Positions 1-7,783 of a stretch of DNA of 8,452 nucleotides are shown piece by piece. Origin of the DNA: Chlorobiota bacterium (GTDB lineage: Bacteria > Bacteroidota > Bacteroidia > Bacteroidales > JAADJA01). The position numbers and the translations under genes are program-made. Numbering within the stretch: position 1 is the first letter of the stretch; the number at the start of each line of letters is the position of its first letter. Below the pieces are notes generated by a model. That model made no database searches, was not told where the DNA came from, and saw only the letters and a program-made list of their open reading frames with translations. The stretch is taken from positions 1 to 8,452 of the forward strand of contig JAUVIX010000147.1 in NCBI GenBank assembly GCA_030592565.1, read 5' to 3'.

Positions 1-2028
1 CAATTGCAAAAATACCTTAATAACCGTGGCTACTACAATTCGGATGTAAAAGGCGAGATTGTTCAGATAAAATCTAAAAAGGCTAAGGTAGTCTATAATA
101 TAACCCTTTCAGACCCATATAAAATAAACAAGATAGAGTATGATATTGCTGACGATTCTATAAAATCAATAATTGTAAAGTCAATTGACAAATCTCTTAT
201 CAGGCCTGGTGAGGTATTTAATATTTATACTCTTGATGATGAACGAGCCAGAATTACTGAAGAGTTAAACGAAAACGGTTATTTTTCTTTTACAAAGGAT
301 TATGTCTCTTTTGAAGTGGACACTACACTGGGAAACAGAACGACTGATATAAAGGTATTGATAAATAATATATTACTGCGGCCTGATAAACCCGGAGATA
401 AACCAATTGAGGTTAAACATAAAATCTATTACGTCAACAACGTAAATATTTATCCTGATTTTAATTCTATTTCATCTGATACTTTAATATATGATACATT
501 GGAAATTAAGAAAAAAAGGAAGAAGTATTCACAAACATTGTATTATAATTTTTTATTTCACCCTCCATTAAAGATAAAACCAGGGTTTGTGGTAAACTCG
601 GTTTTTCTCGAAAATTATAAGAAGTATGATCTGCTTGATGCCAAACAAACATTTCGAAAACTAAACGAGCTTCAGATATACAAATATGTAAATATAAATT
701 TCAATGAGGTTAAGCCGGATTCGACATTATTAAACCCCGGAAGAAACTATCTTGATTGCAATATCCGTCTGACAAGGAGTCCATTACATTCGTACTCAAT
801 TGAGGGACAGGGGACAAACTCAGGCGGTGATCTTGGTATGGGAGGCTATCTTTCCTACAAAAATAAAAATTTATTTCGAGGAGGTGAGGTGTTTACAGTT
901 AGGTTAAAGCTTGCTCTTGAGGCAAGACAGCTTGGTATTTCCCCGGAAGAGCAGAATAATTACCTTTATCTTTTCAACACCATTGAATATGGTATTGCTG
1001 CGATATTAAACATTCCCAAGTTTCTTGCACCCATTCGCCAGGATCGTTTTTCGCCATATTTCAGACCGACAACAACAATAAATGCAGGTTATACTTTTCA
1101 AGACCAGCAGGAATATCTTAGGATTATCAGTAACATATCATATGGTTATCAATGGCCCGGAACGAAGTTTACAAAGCATATTCTTTTCCCTGTGGATATG
1201 AACCTTATAAAGGTGAACACAACACCGGAGTTTGACTCGATTCTTTCTAAGGAATCAGAAAGAGTGAGGAATCAATATACAAACCACCTTATATTCGGTA
1301 TGAGATATAGCTATATTATTAATACCCAGGAGCTGGGGATATTAAAAAACTTTTACTATTTCAGGGGAAATGCTGAAGTAGCAGGAAATTTGCTAAATGG
1401 AATAATGTCTTTGGCCAATGTGCCTAAGAATGAGGAAGGGTACCGCACTTTATTCGGATTAAGATATTCTCAATATTTTAAGTTTGACCTTGATTTCAGG
1501 TATTATATAACCTTGAGTAAGAATCATACTCTTGCATTCAGATCATTTTTTGGAATAGCAATACCATATGGTAATTCTAACGATATTCCTTATGAAATAG
1601 GTTTCTATGGCGGTGGATCCAATGGATTAAGAGCCTGGCCTCTCAGGTATCTGGGCCCCGGTTCATATACAGCCCAGGGTCCCAATCTTGAAAGGATTGG
1701 TGATATAATGATTGAAGAAAATTTTGAATACAGGTTTGCAATTTATAAACAGTTGAGAGGTGCCTTGTTTTGTGATGTCGGGAACATCTGGTTGCTTGAG
1801 GAAGACCCGACTTTCCCCGGAGGTAAATTTGAATTTGGCTCCTTTATTGGTCAACTGGCAACTGATGTGGGTATTGGTGTAAGGCTGGATTTTTCATATT
1901 TTGTTTTCAGGTTTGACTTTGCACAGAGAGTGACAGACCCTGCTTTGCCTGCCGGACAGCGTTTCGTCATAGGCTCATACAACTGGTTTAATCCTTATAT
2001 GAATCTTGGAATTGGTTATCCTTTTTAA
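1..2028 (+). CDS. TamL/BamA-like Omp85 outer-membrane assembly protein (5' partial)
   Basis: Omp85-superfamily outer-membrane barrel that helps insert or translocate outer-membrane proteins. The reading frame is open to the left edge, so the true start, the signal peptide or lipobox and the first POTRA domain(s) are missing; 675 codons remain. Codons about 1-40 are the end of one POTRA domain, about 41-122 a second and about 138-258 a third. The membrane barrel follows to the C-terminus. Within it, GGSNGLRAW at 538-546, followed by LGPGSY, is the Omp85 loop-6 motif, with R544 as the conserved arginine; RAW replaces the proteobacterial RGF. The last residue is phenylalanine (GIGYPF), as expected of an Omp85 beta-signal. 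The LGPGSY extension is what I know from Bacteroidota TamL proteins, and it favours TamL over the essential BamA. No tamB is visible downstream. The helicase gene starts 11 bases after the stop. The family is certain; the TamL/BamA split is less so. Confidence 0.92.
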   Translation, partial: QLQKYLNNRGYYNSDVKGEIVQIKSKKAKVVYNITLSDPYKINKIEYDIADDSIKSIIVKSIDKSLIRPGEVFNIYTLDDERARITEELNENGYFSFTKDYVSFEVDTTLGNRTTDIKVLINNILLRPDKPGDKPIEVKHKIYYVNNVNIYPDFNSISSDTLIYDTLEIKKKRKKYSQTLYYNFLFHPPLKIKPGFVVNSVFLENYKKYDLLDAKQTFRKLNELQIYKYVNINFNEVKPDSTLLNPGRNYLDCNIRLTRSPLHSYSIEGQGTNSGGDLGMGGYLSYKNKNLFRGGEVFTVRLKLALEARQLGISPEEQNNYLYLFNTIEYGIAAILNIPKFLAPIRQDRFSPYFRPTTTINAGYTFQDQQEYLRIISNISYGYQWPGTKFTKHILFPVDMNLIKVNTTPEFDSILSKESERVRNQYTNHLIFGMRYSYIINTQELGILKNFYYFRGNAEVAGNLLNGIMSLANVPKNEEGYRTLFGLRYSQYFKFDLDFRYYITLSKNHTLAFRSFFGIAIPYGNSNDIPYEIGFYGGGSNGLRAWPLRYLGPGSYTAQGPNLERIGDIMIEENFEYRFAIYKQLRGALFCDVGNIWLLEEDPTFPGGKFEFGSFIGQLATDVGIGVRLDFSYFVFRFDFAQRVTDPALPAGQRFVIGSYNWFNPYMNLGIGYPF

Positions 2029-2039
2029 ATATCTAAGTT

Positions 2040-3470
2040 ATGCGAGCCGAAGATTTTTATAAGATAGTGGTAAAAGGATTTCCTTACGAGCCGACAGGAA
2101 GTCAACTGAATGCAATTTCAGGAATTGTAAAGTTTCTTGCAGAAAAAGAAGATAAATCACTTTTTGTTTTAAAAGGTTATGCCGGAACAGGTAAAACTAC
2201 AGTTGTAAGTACTTTTATAAAAAAATTAAGTATTGTAAACCTTAAGTCTGTATTGCTTGCCCCAACAGGACGCGCTGCAAAAGTGCTCTCTCAGTATTCG
2301 GGAAAAATAGCTTTTACAATCCATAAGAAAATTTATCGTGTGGCAATGCAAACCGACGGCTCTATGCGTATGGCAAAATCTCAAAATCTTCATACCAATA
2401 CTGTTTTTATAGTTGATGAAGCCTCTATGATTCCCGATGATACAGCCACAGGTGATATGAGTTTTTTTTCGACAAGAAGTCTGCTTGAAGATCTCATAAG
2501 CTATGTTTATGAAGGAGAGAATTGCAAGCTGATACTTATTGGCGATAGCGCACAACTGCCTCCTGTGAAACTTGATATCAGTCCGGCACTCGACATTAAG
2601 CATCTTAAAAGAGCCTACAGCCTTAAGGTTTTTACTGCCGATCTTATAGAGGTGATGAGGCAGTCTCTCGAATCGGGTATTCTGGCAAATGCCACAAATA
2701 TCAGGAGCAGGATTATGGATAATTCAAAAGAACCTTCAATTTCTTTGAAAGGATTTACTGACGTAATACAAATATCGGGTGTTGACCTGGAAGATGCTTT
2801 GAATGATGCCTTTTCGAGAGGTGAAATAGAAGATACTGTTGTGGTAACACGCTCAAATAAAAGGGCTAATATTTTTAATAAAGAGATAAGAAACAGAATA
2901 TTATATCGTGAAAATGAGATATCCGCCGGAGACCTGATGATGGTAGTGAAAAATAATTATTATTGGCTGGATGAGGATTCAAAGGATGGATTCATTGCCA
3001 ATGGTGATATCGTCGAAATTTTACGAATTAATAAAATAGAAGAACTTTATGGCTTTCGGTTTGCAGATGTAACTATACGACTAATCGATTATCCAGAAGA
3101 AAAAAATGTTCAGGTAACGATAATTCTGGATACAATTGATTCGGTAAGCCCGGCATTGACCAAAGAGAATAATCAGAAGCTTTTTCAGGAAGTAATGGCT
3201 GATTATGAAGATATTCCATCACGAAGGAAACGATTGGAGCTTGTTAAAAAAAATCCCTATTTCAATGCTTTACAGGTGAAATTCAGCTATGCCCTTACCT
3301 GCCATAAAACTCAGGGTGGGCAGTGGCCAACTGTTTTTATTGATCAGGGTTATGTAACCGAAGAGATGATAAATAAAGAATTTTACAGGTGGCTTTATAC
3401 TGCATTCACAAGAGCAACACAGAAGCTTTATCTTGTAAATTTTAATGAGAGTTTTTTTATTGATGGTTGA
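2040..3470 (+). CDS. RecD/Dda-like SF1B ATP-dependent DNA helicase
   Basis: Cytoplasmic superfamily 1 helicase of 476 residues, expected to unwind DNA 5' to 3' using ATP. The motifs run in order. Walker A is GYAGTGKT at residues 46-53 (K52 binds phosphate). Motif Ia is APTGRAAK at about residue 75. Walker B is VDEAS at 125-129 (D126, E127). Motif III is GDSAQLPP at 168-175 with Q172. Motif IV is around VMRQ near residue 205. Motif V is CHKTQGGQW at 421-429. Motif VI is YTAFTRA at 453-459 with R458. The protein is all helicase core and lacks the long N-terminal region of RecD2, so it resembles compact Dda/RecD-like helicases that are common as single genes in Bacteroidota. The ATG follows the TamL stop by 11 bases with no promoter-like sequence between, so the two genes are probably co-transcribed. 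A run of eight T at 2462-2469 leaves the frame intact. The exact repair or recombination role is unknown. Confidence 0.93.
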   Translation: MRAEDFYKIVVKGFPYEPTGSQLNAISGIVKFLAEKEDKSLFVLKGYAGTGKTTVVSTFIKKLSIVNLKSVLLAPTGRAAKVLSQYSGKIAFTIHKKIYRVAMQTDGSMRMAKSQNLHTNTVFIVDEASMIPDDTATGDMSFFSTRSLLEDLISYVYEGENCKLILIGDSAQLPPVKLDISPALDIKHLKRAYSLKVFTADLIEVMRQSLESGILANATNIRSRIMDNSKEPSISLKGFTDVIQISGVDLEDALNDAFSRGEIEDTVVVTRSNKRANIFNKEIRNRILYRENEISAGDLMMVVKNNYYWLDEDSKDGFIANGDIVEILRINKIEELYGFRFADVTIRLIDYPEEKNVQVTIILDTIDSVSPALTKENNQKLFQEVMADYEDIPSRRKRLELVKKNPYFNALQVKFSYALTCHKTQGGQWPTVFIDQGYVTEEMINKEFYRWLYTAFTRATQKLYLVNFNESFFIDG

Positions 3471-3489
3471 AATTAATGAATTATCTTTG
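3459..3489 (+). promoter_or_regulatory. Bacteroidota-type promoter for the M1-M64 unit
   Basis: ATTG at 3459-3462 and TATCTTTG at 3482-3489 fit the known Bacteroidota -33 (TTG) and -7 (TAnnTTTG) elements and are separated by 19 bases. Transcription would start near 3495, leaving a leader of about 45 bases before the ATG at 3539. The -33 element lies inside the last codons of the helicase gene. The same spacing is seen in the promoter before the ptb-like gene. This is predicted from sequence only. Confidence 0.6.
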
Positions 3490-3505
3490 TTGATGTCAGA
3501 TAATT
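3479..3505. repeat. Perfect 8-base inverted repeat over the M1 promoter -7 element
   Basis: AATTATCT at 3479-3486 is the exact reverse complement of AGATAATT at 3498-3505, with an 11-base spacer. The left arm overlaps the -7 box and the right arm sits just past the expected transcription start, so it could be an operator. It could instead form a weak hairpin ending the helicase transcript, but no T-run follows it, which makes an operator or chance more likely. No regulator gene is in the window. Confidence 0.4.
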
Positions 3506-3538
3506 GAAAATATAAATCAACTTTTAAACCTAAATATT

Positions 3539-5452
3539 ATGAAAGTATTGCCAATTATAGTTATTAACGTTTTAGCATTGTTAATTTTCCAAACAAGCAT
3601 TGCGCAAAGCGACATTTATATGCCAGATAATATAAAAAAAGCTTACGAGGAAGGGAGTCGTTCTTTTAATGGAAAACCTGGCGATAATTATTTTCAAAAC
3701 ACCACCGACTACACAATCGAAGTGAGCTTTAATCCGCAAAGCAGGTTGCTTAGTGGGAGTGAAAATATTCTGTTCACCAATAATAGTCCTGATAGTTTAC
3801 GTTCGGTAGTCATAAATCTTTTTGATAATTTGTACAAAAAGGGGGCAAGGCGAAATTTTGAGATTGACACAGCTGATGCCGGTGAGGGTTTAGAAATTGA
3901 TAAATTAGTTTTTAACGGTGAAACCATCGACCTTTTATCAAAAGCTGTCACTACCATTGGCACCAACTTGCTGGTGAAGTTATCTGTTGCCATTGCACCA
4001 GGAGAAAAAGCAGATTTTGACATCGACTGGCAGTTTATTTTCCCTGCTAACACAAATATACGTGGAGGCCGCTATCACGAAACAAATTATTTTGTTGCCT
4101 ATTGGTATCCCAGGATTGCTGTTTATGATGATATTAATGGTTGGAACAGGCATGTTCACAATGGTGAACAGGAATTCTATAACGAGTATGGCGATTTCGA
4201 CGTAAAGGTAACAGTTCCCGGGGACTATTTTGTGTGGGCATCCGGATTGCTTCAAAATCCGGAGGATGTTTATGGAGAGGATGTTCTTCAGAAATTGGAA
4301 AAATCGAAAATCAGTGATGAGATTATTCATATTATTACAGGGGATAGTATTGAAAAAGGTGGACTCCCTGTCAATAACACAGATAATACCTGGCATTTTA
4401 AATCTGAATATTTGAATGATTTTGCTTTTGCAACGACCAATACTTATTTGTGGGATGCCACAAGTGTAGAAATTGCAGGTAAACGGATACCGGTTAATGC
4501 CGTTTATTATAAAGACTCAAAAGATTTTCATGAGGTAGCTGAACTCACCAGGCAAGCGTTGACTATTTTTTCAGAAAAAACTTTTGGTGTTGATTATCCC
4601 TATCCCCAAATGACTGCCTTTAACGGGCATTATGGTATGGAGTTCCCTATGATAGTCAACGATGGGGATGGGAATAATCTTAAAGAAACAATCTTTGTTA
4701 CTGCCCATGAGATTGCTCATAGCTACTTTCCTTTTCTGGTTGGTACCAGTGAGCAGGAATATGCCTGGATGGATGAAGGCCTGATTACTTTTCTTCCTAA
4801 AGAAGCAGAAACGGAAATGTTGGGTGACACAACTTATAATGCACTGGCCAAGACGATAATGACCTACTCCTGGTATGCCGGTAGTAAATACGATTTACCT
4901 TTAATGATTCCTTCGAGTCAGTTAACCGGTACAACATATATGTATTTGTCATACAGTAAATCTGCAGCAGCATTTTATACTCTTCGAAATGTACTTGGAA
5001 GAGAAGTTTTTCAACAATGTTTGATAGAATTCATTAACAGGTGGAAGGGGAAACACCCTACAGGCTACGATTTTTTCTATACCTTTAATGATGTTTCAGG
5101 TGAGAATCTGGAATGGTTTTGGAAGCCATGGTTCTTTGAGTTTGGATTTCCAGATCTGGCAATTGTTAGTGTGGGAAAAAATAATGGAGAAACGCCAAAA
5201 TCAGAGCAGTCCGGGAAAGGCTATTTAATAGAAGTTGAAAATTCAGGTAATTATCCTACGCCTGTTAATTTGATTGTAAATTTTACTGATAGTACACAGC
5301 AAATCATCCGAAAAAGTGCAATGGTTTGGAAAGATGGCAGCAATAAATTACAAATAAACATTGAAACTGAAAAAGAGATTAGTTCTGTACAGATTGACAG
5401 AGCTTCTGTTCCGGATGCCAACAAAGAAAACAATATTTTTAATATTGACTGA
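3539..5452 (+). CDS. M1 family zinc metallopeptidase (aminopeptidase N-like), exported
   Basis: Gluzincin peptidase of 637 residues, expected to remove N-terminal amino acids from peptides outside the cytoplasm. Residues 1-22 form a Sec signal peptide (hydrophobic core, cleavage after SIA). There is no lipobox cysteine, so it should be soluble in the periplasm. An N-terminal beta-sandwich covers about 35-240. The catalytic domain contains HEIAH at 390-394 and WMDEG at 410-414; H390, H394 and E413 are the zinc ligands with the family's 18-residue gap, and E391 is the catalytic base. Y472 fits the transition-state tyrosine. The substrate-binding motif, GXMEN in classical members, reads YGMEF at 365-369, a form I recognise from Bacteroidota M1 peptidases; loss of the asparagine may alter specificity. 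About 100 residues of beta-rich tail follow, with no T9SS sorting domain. The M64 peptidase gene starts 23 bases after the stop, so the pair is probably an operon. The leader before the ATG is A/T-rich without a Shine-Dalgarno sequence. Confidence 0.94.
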   Translation: MKVLPIIVINVLALLIFQTSIAQSDIYMPDNIKKAYEEGSRSFNGKPGDNYFQNTTDYTIEVSFNPQSRLLSGSENILFTNNSPDSLRSVVINLFDNLYKKGARRNFEIDTADAGEGLEIDKLVFNGETIDLLSKAVTTIGTNLLVKLSVAIAPGEKADFDIDWQFIFPANTNIRGGRYHETNYFVAYWYPRIAVYDDINGWNRHVHNGEQEFYNEYGDFDVKVTVPGDYFVWASGLLQNPEDVYGEDVLQKLEKSKISDEIIHIITGDSIEKGGLPVNNTDNTWHFKSEYLNDFAFATTNTYLWDATSVEIAGKRIPVNAVYYKDSKDFHEVAELTRQALTIFSEKTFGVDYPYPQMTAFNGHYGMEFPMIVNDGDGNNLKETIFVTAHEIAHSYFPFLVGTSEQEYAWMDEGLITFLPKEAETEMLGDTTYNALAKTIMTYSWYAGSKYDLPLMIPSSQLTGTTYMYLSYSKSAAAFYTLRNVLGREVFQQCLIEFINRWKGKHPTGYDFFYTFNDVSGENLEWFWKPWFFEFGFPDLAIVSVGKNNGETPKSEQSGKGYLIEVENSGNYPTPVNLIVNFTDSTQQIIRKSAMVWKDGSNKLQINIETEKEISSVQIDRASVPDANKENNIFNID

Positions 5453-5475
5453 TTAGTAACAAAAATCTAATAATT

Positions 5476-6744
5476 ATGAAAAACATTCTGATATTCTTTT
5501 TTCTACTTGCCAATACCACCTTGTTTGCGCAATTCGATTCATCGTTTTATAATAAAACTTTACGTGTTGATTATTACCATGCCGGTGATTCGGTAAATGA
5601 GTTTTATTCGTTTGATGAGGCGAAGATTGAGCCATACTGGGCCGGCTCATTTATCAATCTTATCGACACATTTAACTATGGCCATTATTTTTTTATGGTT
5701 TTTGATGTTGAAACCGGTTCTTTGATTTACTCAAGAGGTTATAGCACATTGTTTGGGGAGTGGCAGACGACAGAGGAGGCAAAAATGACGACGAAATCTT
5801 TTTCGGAAACAGTAGTTATGCCTTTACCAAAGAAAAATGCAAGAGTGGTTTTTTACAGCCGTGATAAGAAAGGTATTTTTGAAGAGATGTTTAATTATGA
5901 TTATCACACAGATAATTATTTTGTTTCGCCAGAGCGAAGATTGGAGTATCCTTCATTTGATGTGCATATTTCAGGGGAACCGGACAAAAAGGTTGATATA
6001 GTTATCCTTCCCGAAGGATATACAGTCGATCAGATGGGTGTGTTTATCAGCGATTGTAGAAATTTTGCCGACAGCCTGTTTACTTATGCTCCCTATTCTG
6101 AATATCGTGACAGGTTTAACATTCGTGGTGTCCTTGCGCCTTCATCGCAGTCGGGTAGCGATATTCCGGGGGATTCCGTTTGGAAAAAAACGATTTTGAG
6201 TACATCATTCTATACCTTTGACAGCGAACGCTATTGTATGACCTTAGATAACAAAGGTGTGCGCGACCTTGCAGCAAATGCACCTTATGACCAGATTTAT
6301 ATTCTTGTTAATTCAAATAAATATGGAGGAGGAGCTATTTATAATTATTACTCCGTAAGTGTGAATAGTAATATTAAGGCGGGCAAAATATTTGTTCATG
6401 AGTTCGGGCATGGTTTTGCATGTCTTGCTGATGAGTATTACAACTCTTCTGTTGCATATAGTGAGTTCTATCCTTTAGATATAGAGCCCTGGGAGCCAAA
6501 CATTACTACTCTTGTCGATTTTGACAGTAAATGGATAAATATGCTTGATAAAAAGACACCGGTTCCAACTCCTGATAAAAAGAAATTTCGTAGTAGGGTA
6601 GGTGTTTTCGAAGGAGGTGGGTATTCAGCAAAAGGTGTTTACAGGCCTGCTTATGATTGCCTTATGAATTCATTTAAAGATCATGAATTTTGTCCTGTTT
6701 GCCAGGATGCAATTGTGAAAATGATAAATTTTTATTCCGAATAA
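5476..6744 (+). CDS. M64 family zinc metallopeptidase, exported
   Basis: Protein of 422 residues related to the family named after the Clostridium ramosum IgA protease. The family name does not show that this one cuts IgA. Residues 1-18 are a Sec signal peptide (cleavage after LFA) without a lipobox. Residues about 20-155 match the beta-rich N-terminal domain typical of Bacteroidota M64 proteins. The catalytic domain opens with VDIVILPEGYT at 173-183, a family hallmark. HEFGH at 308-312 continues into LADEYY (317-322), giving zinc ligands H308 and H312 and catalytic E309. PWEPNITT follows at about 340. CLM at 395-397 resembles a metzincin Met-turn, and FCPVC at 405-409 is the conserved C-terminal cysteine pair. 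No T9SS tail is present, so it is probably periplasmic. It lies 23 bases behind the M1 gene with no promoter between, which suggests joint peptide breakdown or peptidoglycan-crosslink/protein turnover; the natural substrate is unknown. Confidence 0.93.
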   Translation: MKNILIFFFLLANTTLFAQFDSSFYNKTLRVDYYHAGDSVNEFYSFDEAKIEPYWAGSFINLIDTFNYGHYFFMVFDVETGSLIYSRGYSTLFGEWQTTEEAKMTTKSFSETVVMPLPKKNARVVFYSRDKKGIFEEMFNYDYHTDNYFVSPERRLEYPSFDVHISGEPDKKVDIVILPEGYTVDQMGVFISDCRNFADSLFTYAPYSEYRDRFNIRGVLAPSSQSGSDIPGDSVWKKTILSTSFYTFDSERYCMTLDNKGVRDLAANAPYDQIYILVNSNKYGGGAIYNYYSVSVNSNIKAGKIFVHEFGHGFACLADEYYNSSVAYSEFYPLDIEPWEPNITTLVDFDSKWINMLDKKTPVPTPDKKKFRSRVGVFEGGGYSAKGVYRPAYDCLMNSFKDHEFCPVCQDAIVKMINFYSE

Positions 6745-6749
6745 AAATC

Positions 6750-6780
6750 ATTGTTAATTCATTAACAATTTATACTTTTG
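6750..6780 (+). promoter_or_regulatory. Bacteroidota-type promoter for the ptb-like gene
   Basis: ATTG at 6750-6753 and TACTTTTG at 6773-6780 match the -33 and TAnnTTTG -7 elements with a 19-base spacer, the same as the promoter upstream of the M1 gene. The start site would fall near 6786, giving a leader of about 73 bases before the ATG at 6859. The promoter begins only six bases after the M64 stop codon. Confidence 0.65.
6751..6768. repeat. Perfect 8-base palindrome in the ptb promoter spacer (candidate operator)
   Basis: TTGTTAAT at 6751-6758 and ATTAACAA at 6761-6768 are exact reverse complements around a two-base centre. The site starts in the -33 element and fills most of the spacer, where a bound dimeric regulator would block RNA polymerase. 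As RNA it could also form a weak AT-rich terminator hairpin for the M64 gene seven bases after its stop. The symmetry and position favour an operator, but no regulator is identified. Confidence 0.45.
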
Positions 6781-6784
6781 CCGC

Positions 6785-6822
6785 GTCATAATCATCAAGA
6801 CTGTTTAGTTTTTGATTATGAC
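6785..6822 (+). promoter_or_regulatory. Perfect 10-base stem at the 5' end of the ptb leader RNA
   Basis: GTCATAATCA at 6785-6794 pairs exactly with TGATTATGAC at 6813-6822 across an 18-base loop. The predicted transcription start is near 6786, so the RNA would begin with this hairpin, as in leaders protected from decay. The same symmetry could act as a DNA operator across the start site. No known riboswitch was recognised, and 36 bases remain between the stem and the start codon. Confidence 0.45.
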
Positions 6823-6858
6823 AGGACAGTATTAATAAACATTTAAATTAAGTAGATT

Positions 6859-7755
6859 ATGATACAAAAACTTTCGGAATTAGTTGATTTGGCTAAAGCC
6901 AAAAGACAGAGGAAAATTGCTGTTGCTGCTGCAGGAGATTATGATGTTCTGAAAGCATTGAAAAATGCTGAGGAATATAACATTATTGAGCCGGTTCTGA
7001 TCGGAATTAAATCAAAGATTGAAGAGATTTCAAAAGAGATAGGTTACGACATCAGCAAACATGAGATAGTTGATATTGAAGACAGATATGAAGCTTCGTT
7101 ATATGCATCACAACTTATCCGTGACGGACATGCTGATATTCTGATGAAGGGGCTTGTTAGCACAGGCGTATTGTTAAAAGCCGTTTTAGATAAAGAGCAC
7201 GGTTTAAGAAAAGGGGATATACTAAGTCATGTTGCCATATTTGAGACGCCTCAATATCATAAACTACTTGGTATTACTGATGCTGCAATGAACGTAGCTC
7301 CAACTTTTCAGGATAAAATAGCTTTAATCAAAAACGCGGTTGAAGTTTTTCATCTTCTCGGAGAGCCCAATCCAAAGGTTGCAGTTGTGGGAGCTGTCGA
7401 AACAGTGAACCAAAGAATGGAATCGACAATGCACGCTGCTACCCTTTCGATGATGAATAAAAGGAAGCAGATCACAGGTTGTTTGATTGACGGACCTTTA
7501 GCTCTTGATAATGCAGTCTCAAAGAAGGCAGCCGAGATCAAACATATTCAGAGTGATGTTGCCGGTGATGTAGATATTGTTGTTGCACCGGATATTAACG
7601 GAGCTAACTTCCTGTACAAATCATTGATTTTCTTGGGTGGTGCAAATGCGGCCGCAGTTATTATGGGCGCAAAGGTTCCCATTGTACTTACTTCGAGAGC
7701 GGATTCAGAAAAGATAAAGTTCTATTCAATTGCCCTGGCTGCTGCTATTGGTTAG
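6859..7755 (+). CDS. ptb: Phosphate butyryl/acetyltransferase family enzyme (Ptb-like)
   Basis: Cytoplasmic enzyme that moves an acyl group between CoA and inorganic phosphate (acyl-CoA + Pi = acyl-phosphate + CoA), normally paired with an acyl kinase to make ATP. The 298 residues cover one PTA/PTB domain, the usual length of stand-alone phosphate butyryltransferases and shorter than typical Pta. Visible family features are NVAPTFQDK near residue 145, the glycine-rich VAVVGAVETVN near 174-184, DGPLALDNA at 211-219 and APDINGANFLYKS at 243-255. The C-terminus SIALAAA is typical. Butyryl versus acetyl or branched-chain acyl preference cannot be read from sequence, so the gene symbol is provisional. 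The gene has its own promoter with two inverted repeats. The usual partner, butyrate kinase (buk), does not follow; the next gene is an alkyltransferase-like protein after an 84-base spacer containing a strong hairpin. Confidence 0.88.
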   Translation: MIQKLSELVDLAKAKRQRKIAVAAAGDYDVLKALKNAEEYNIIEPVLIGIKSKIEEISKEIGYDISKHEIVDIEDRYEASLYASQLIRDGHADILMKGLVSTGVLLKAVLDKEHGLRKGDILSHVAIFETPQYHKLLGITDAAMNVAPTFQDKIALIKNAVEVFHLLGEPNPKVAVVGAVETVNQRMESTMHAATLSMMNKRKQITGCLIDGPLALDNAVSKKAAEIKHIQSDVAGDVDIVVAPDINGANFLYKSLIFLGGANAAAVIMGAKVPIVLTSRADSEKIKFYSIALAAAIG

Positions 7756-7761
7756 TATTAT

Positions 7762-7783
7762 TGAGGCCAGTCTGATGAGGCCA
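7762..7783 (+). repeat. Pair of 8-base direct repeats TGAGGCCA
   Basis: TGAGGCCA occurs at 7762-7769 and again at 7776-7783, a 14-base period, just after the ptb stop. The second copy forms the outer left arm of the hairpin that follows, so either copy can partly pair with the right-hand GGTCT arm. It may be chance or the remnant of a small duplication. Confidence 0.45.

Noticed and set aside
2462..2469. Run of eight T in the helicase gene, considered as a frameshift or slippage site
   Set aside because: The frame continues intact through motifs III to VI, so there is no break. Without a second productive frame there is no reason to propose programmed slippage.
3980..4396. Minus-strand open frame of 138 codons inside the M1 gene, plus smaller ones nearby on both strands
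   Set aside because: They lie entirely inside a well-supported M1 coding region, show no recognisable domain or promoter, and have cysteine/isoleucine-rich composition typical of antisense shadows.
6751..6768. Rho-independent terminator for the M64 gene
   Set aside because: The stem is almost entirely A-T and has a two-base loop, so the hairpin would be very weak. Its overlap with the promoter elements makes an operator the better reading, though termination is not excluded.
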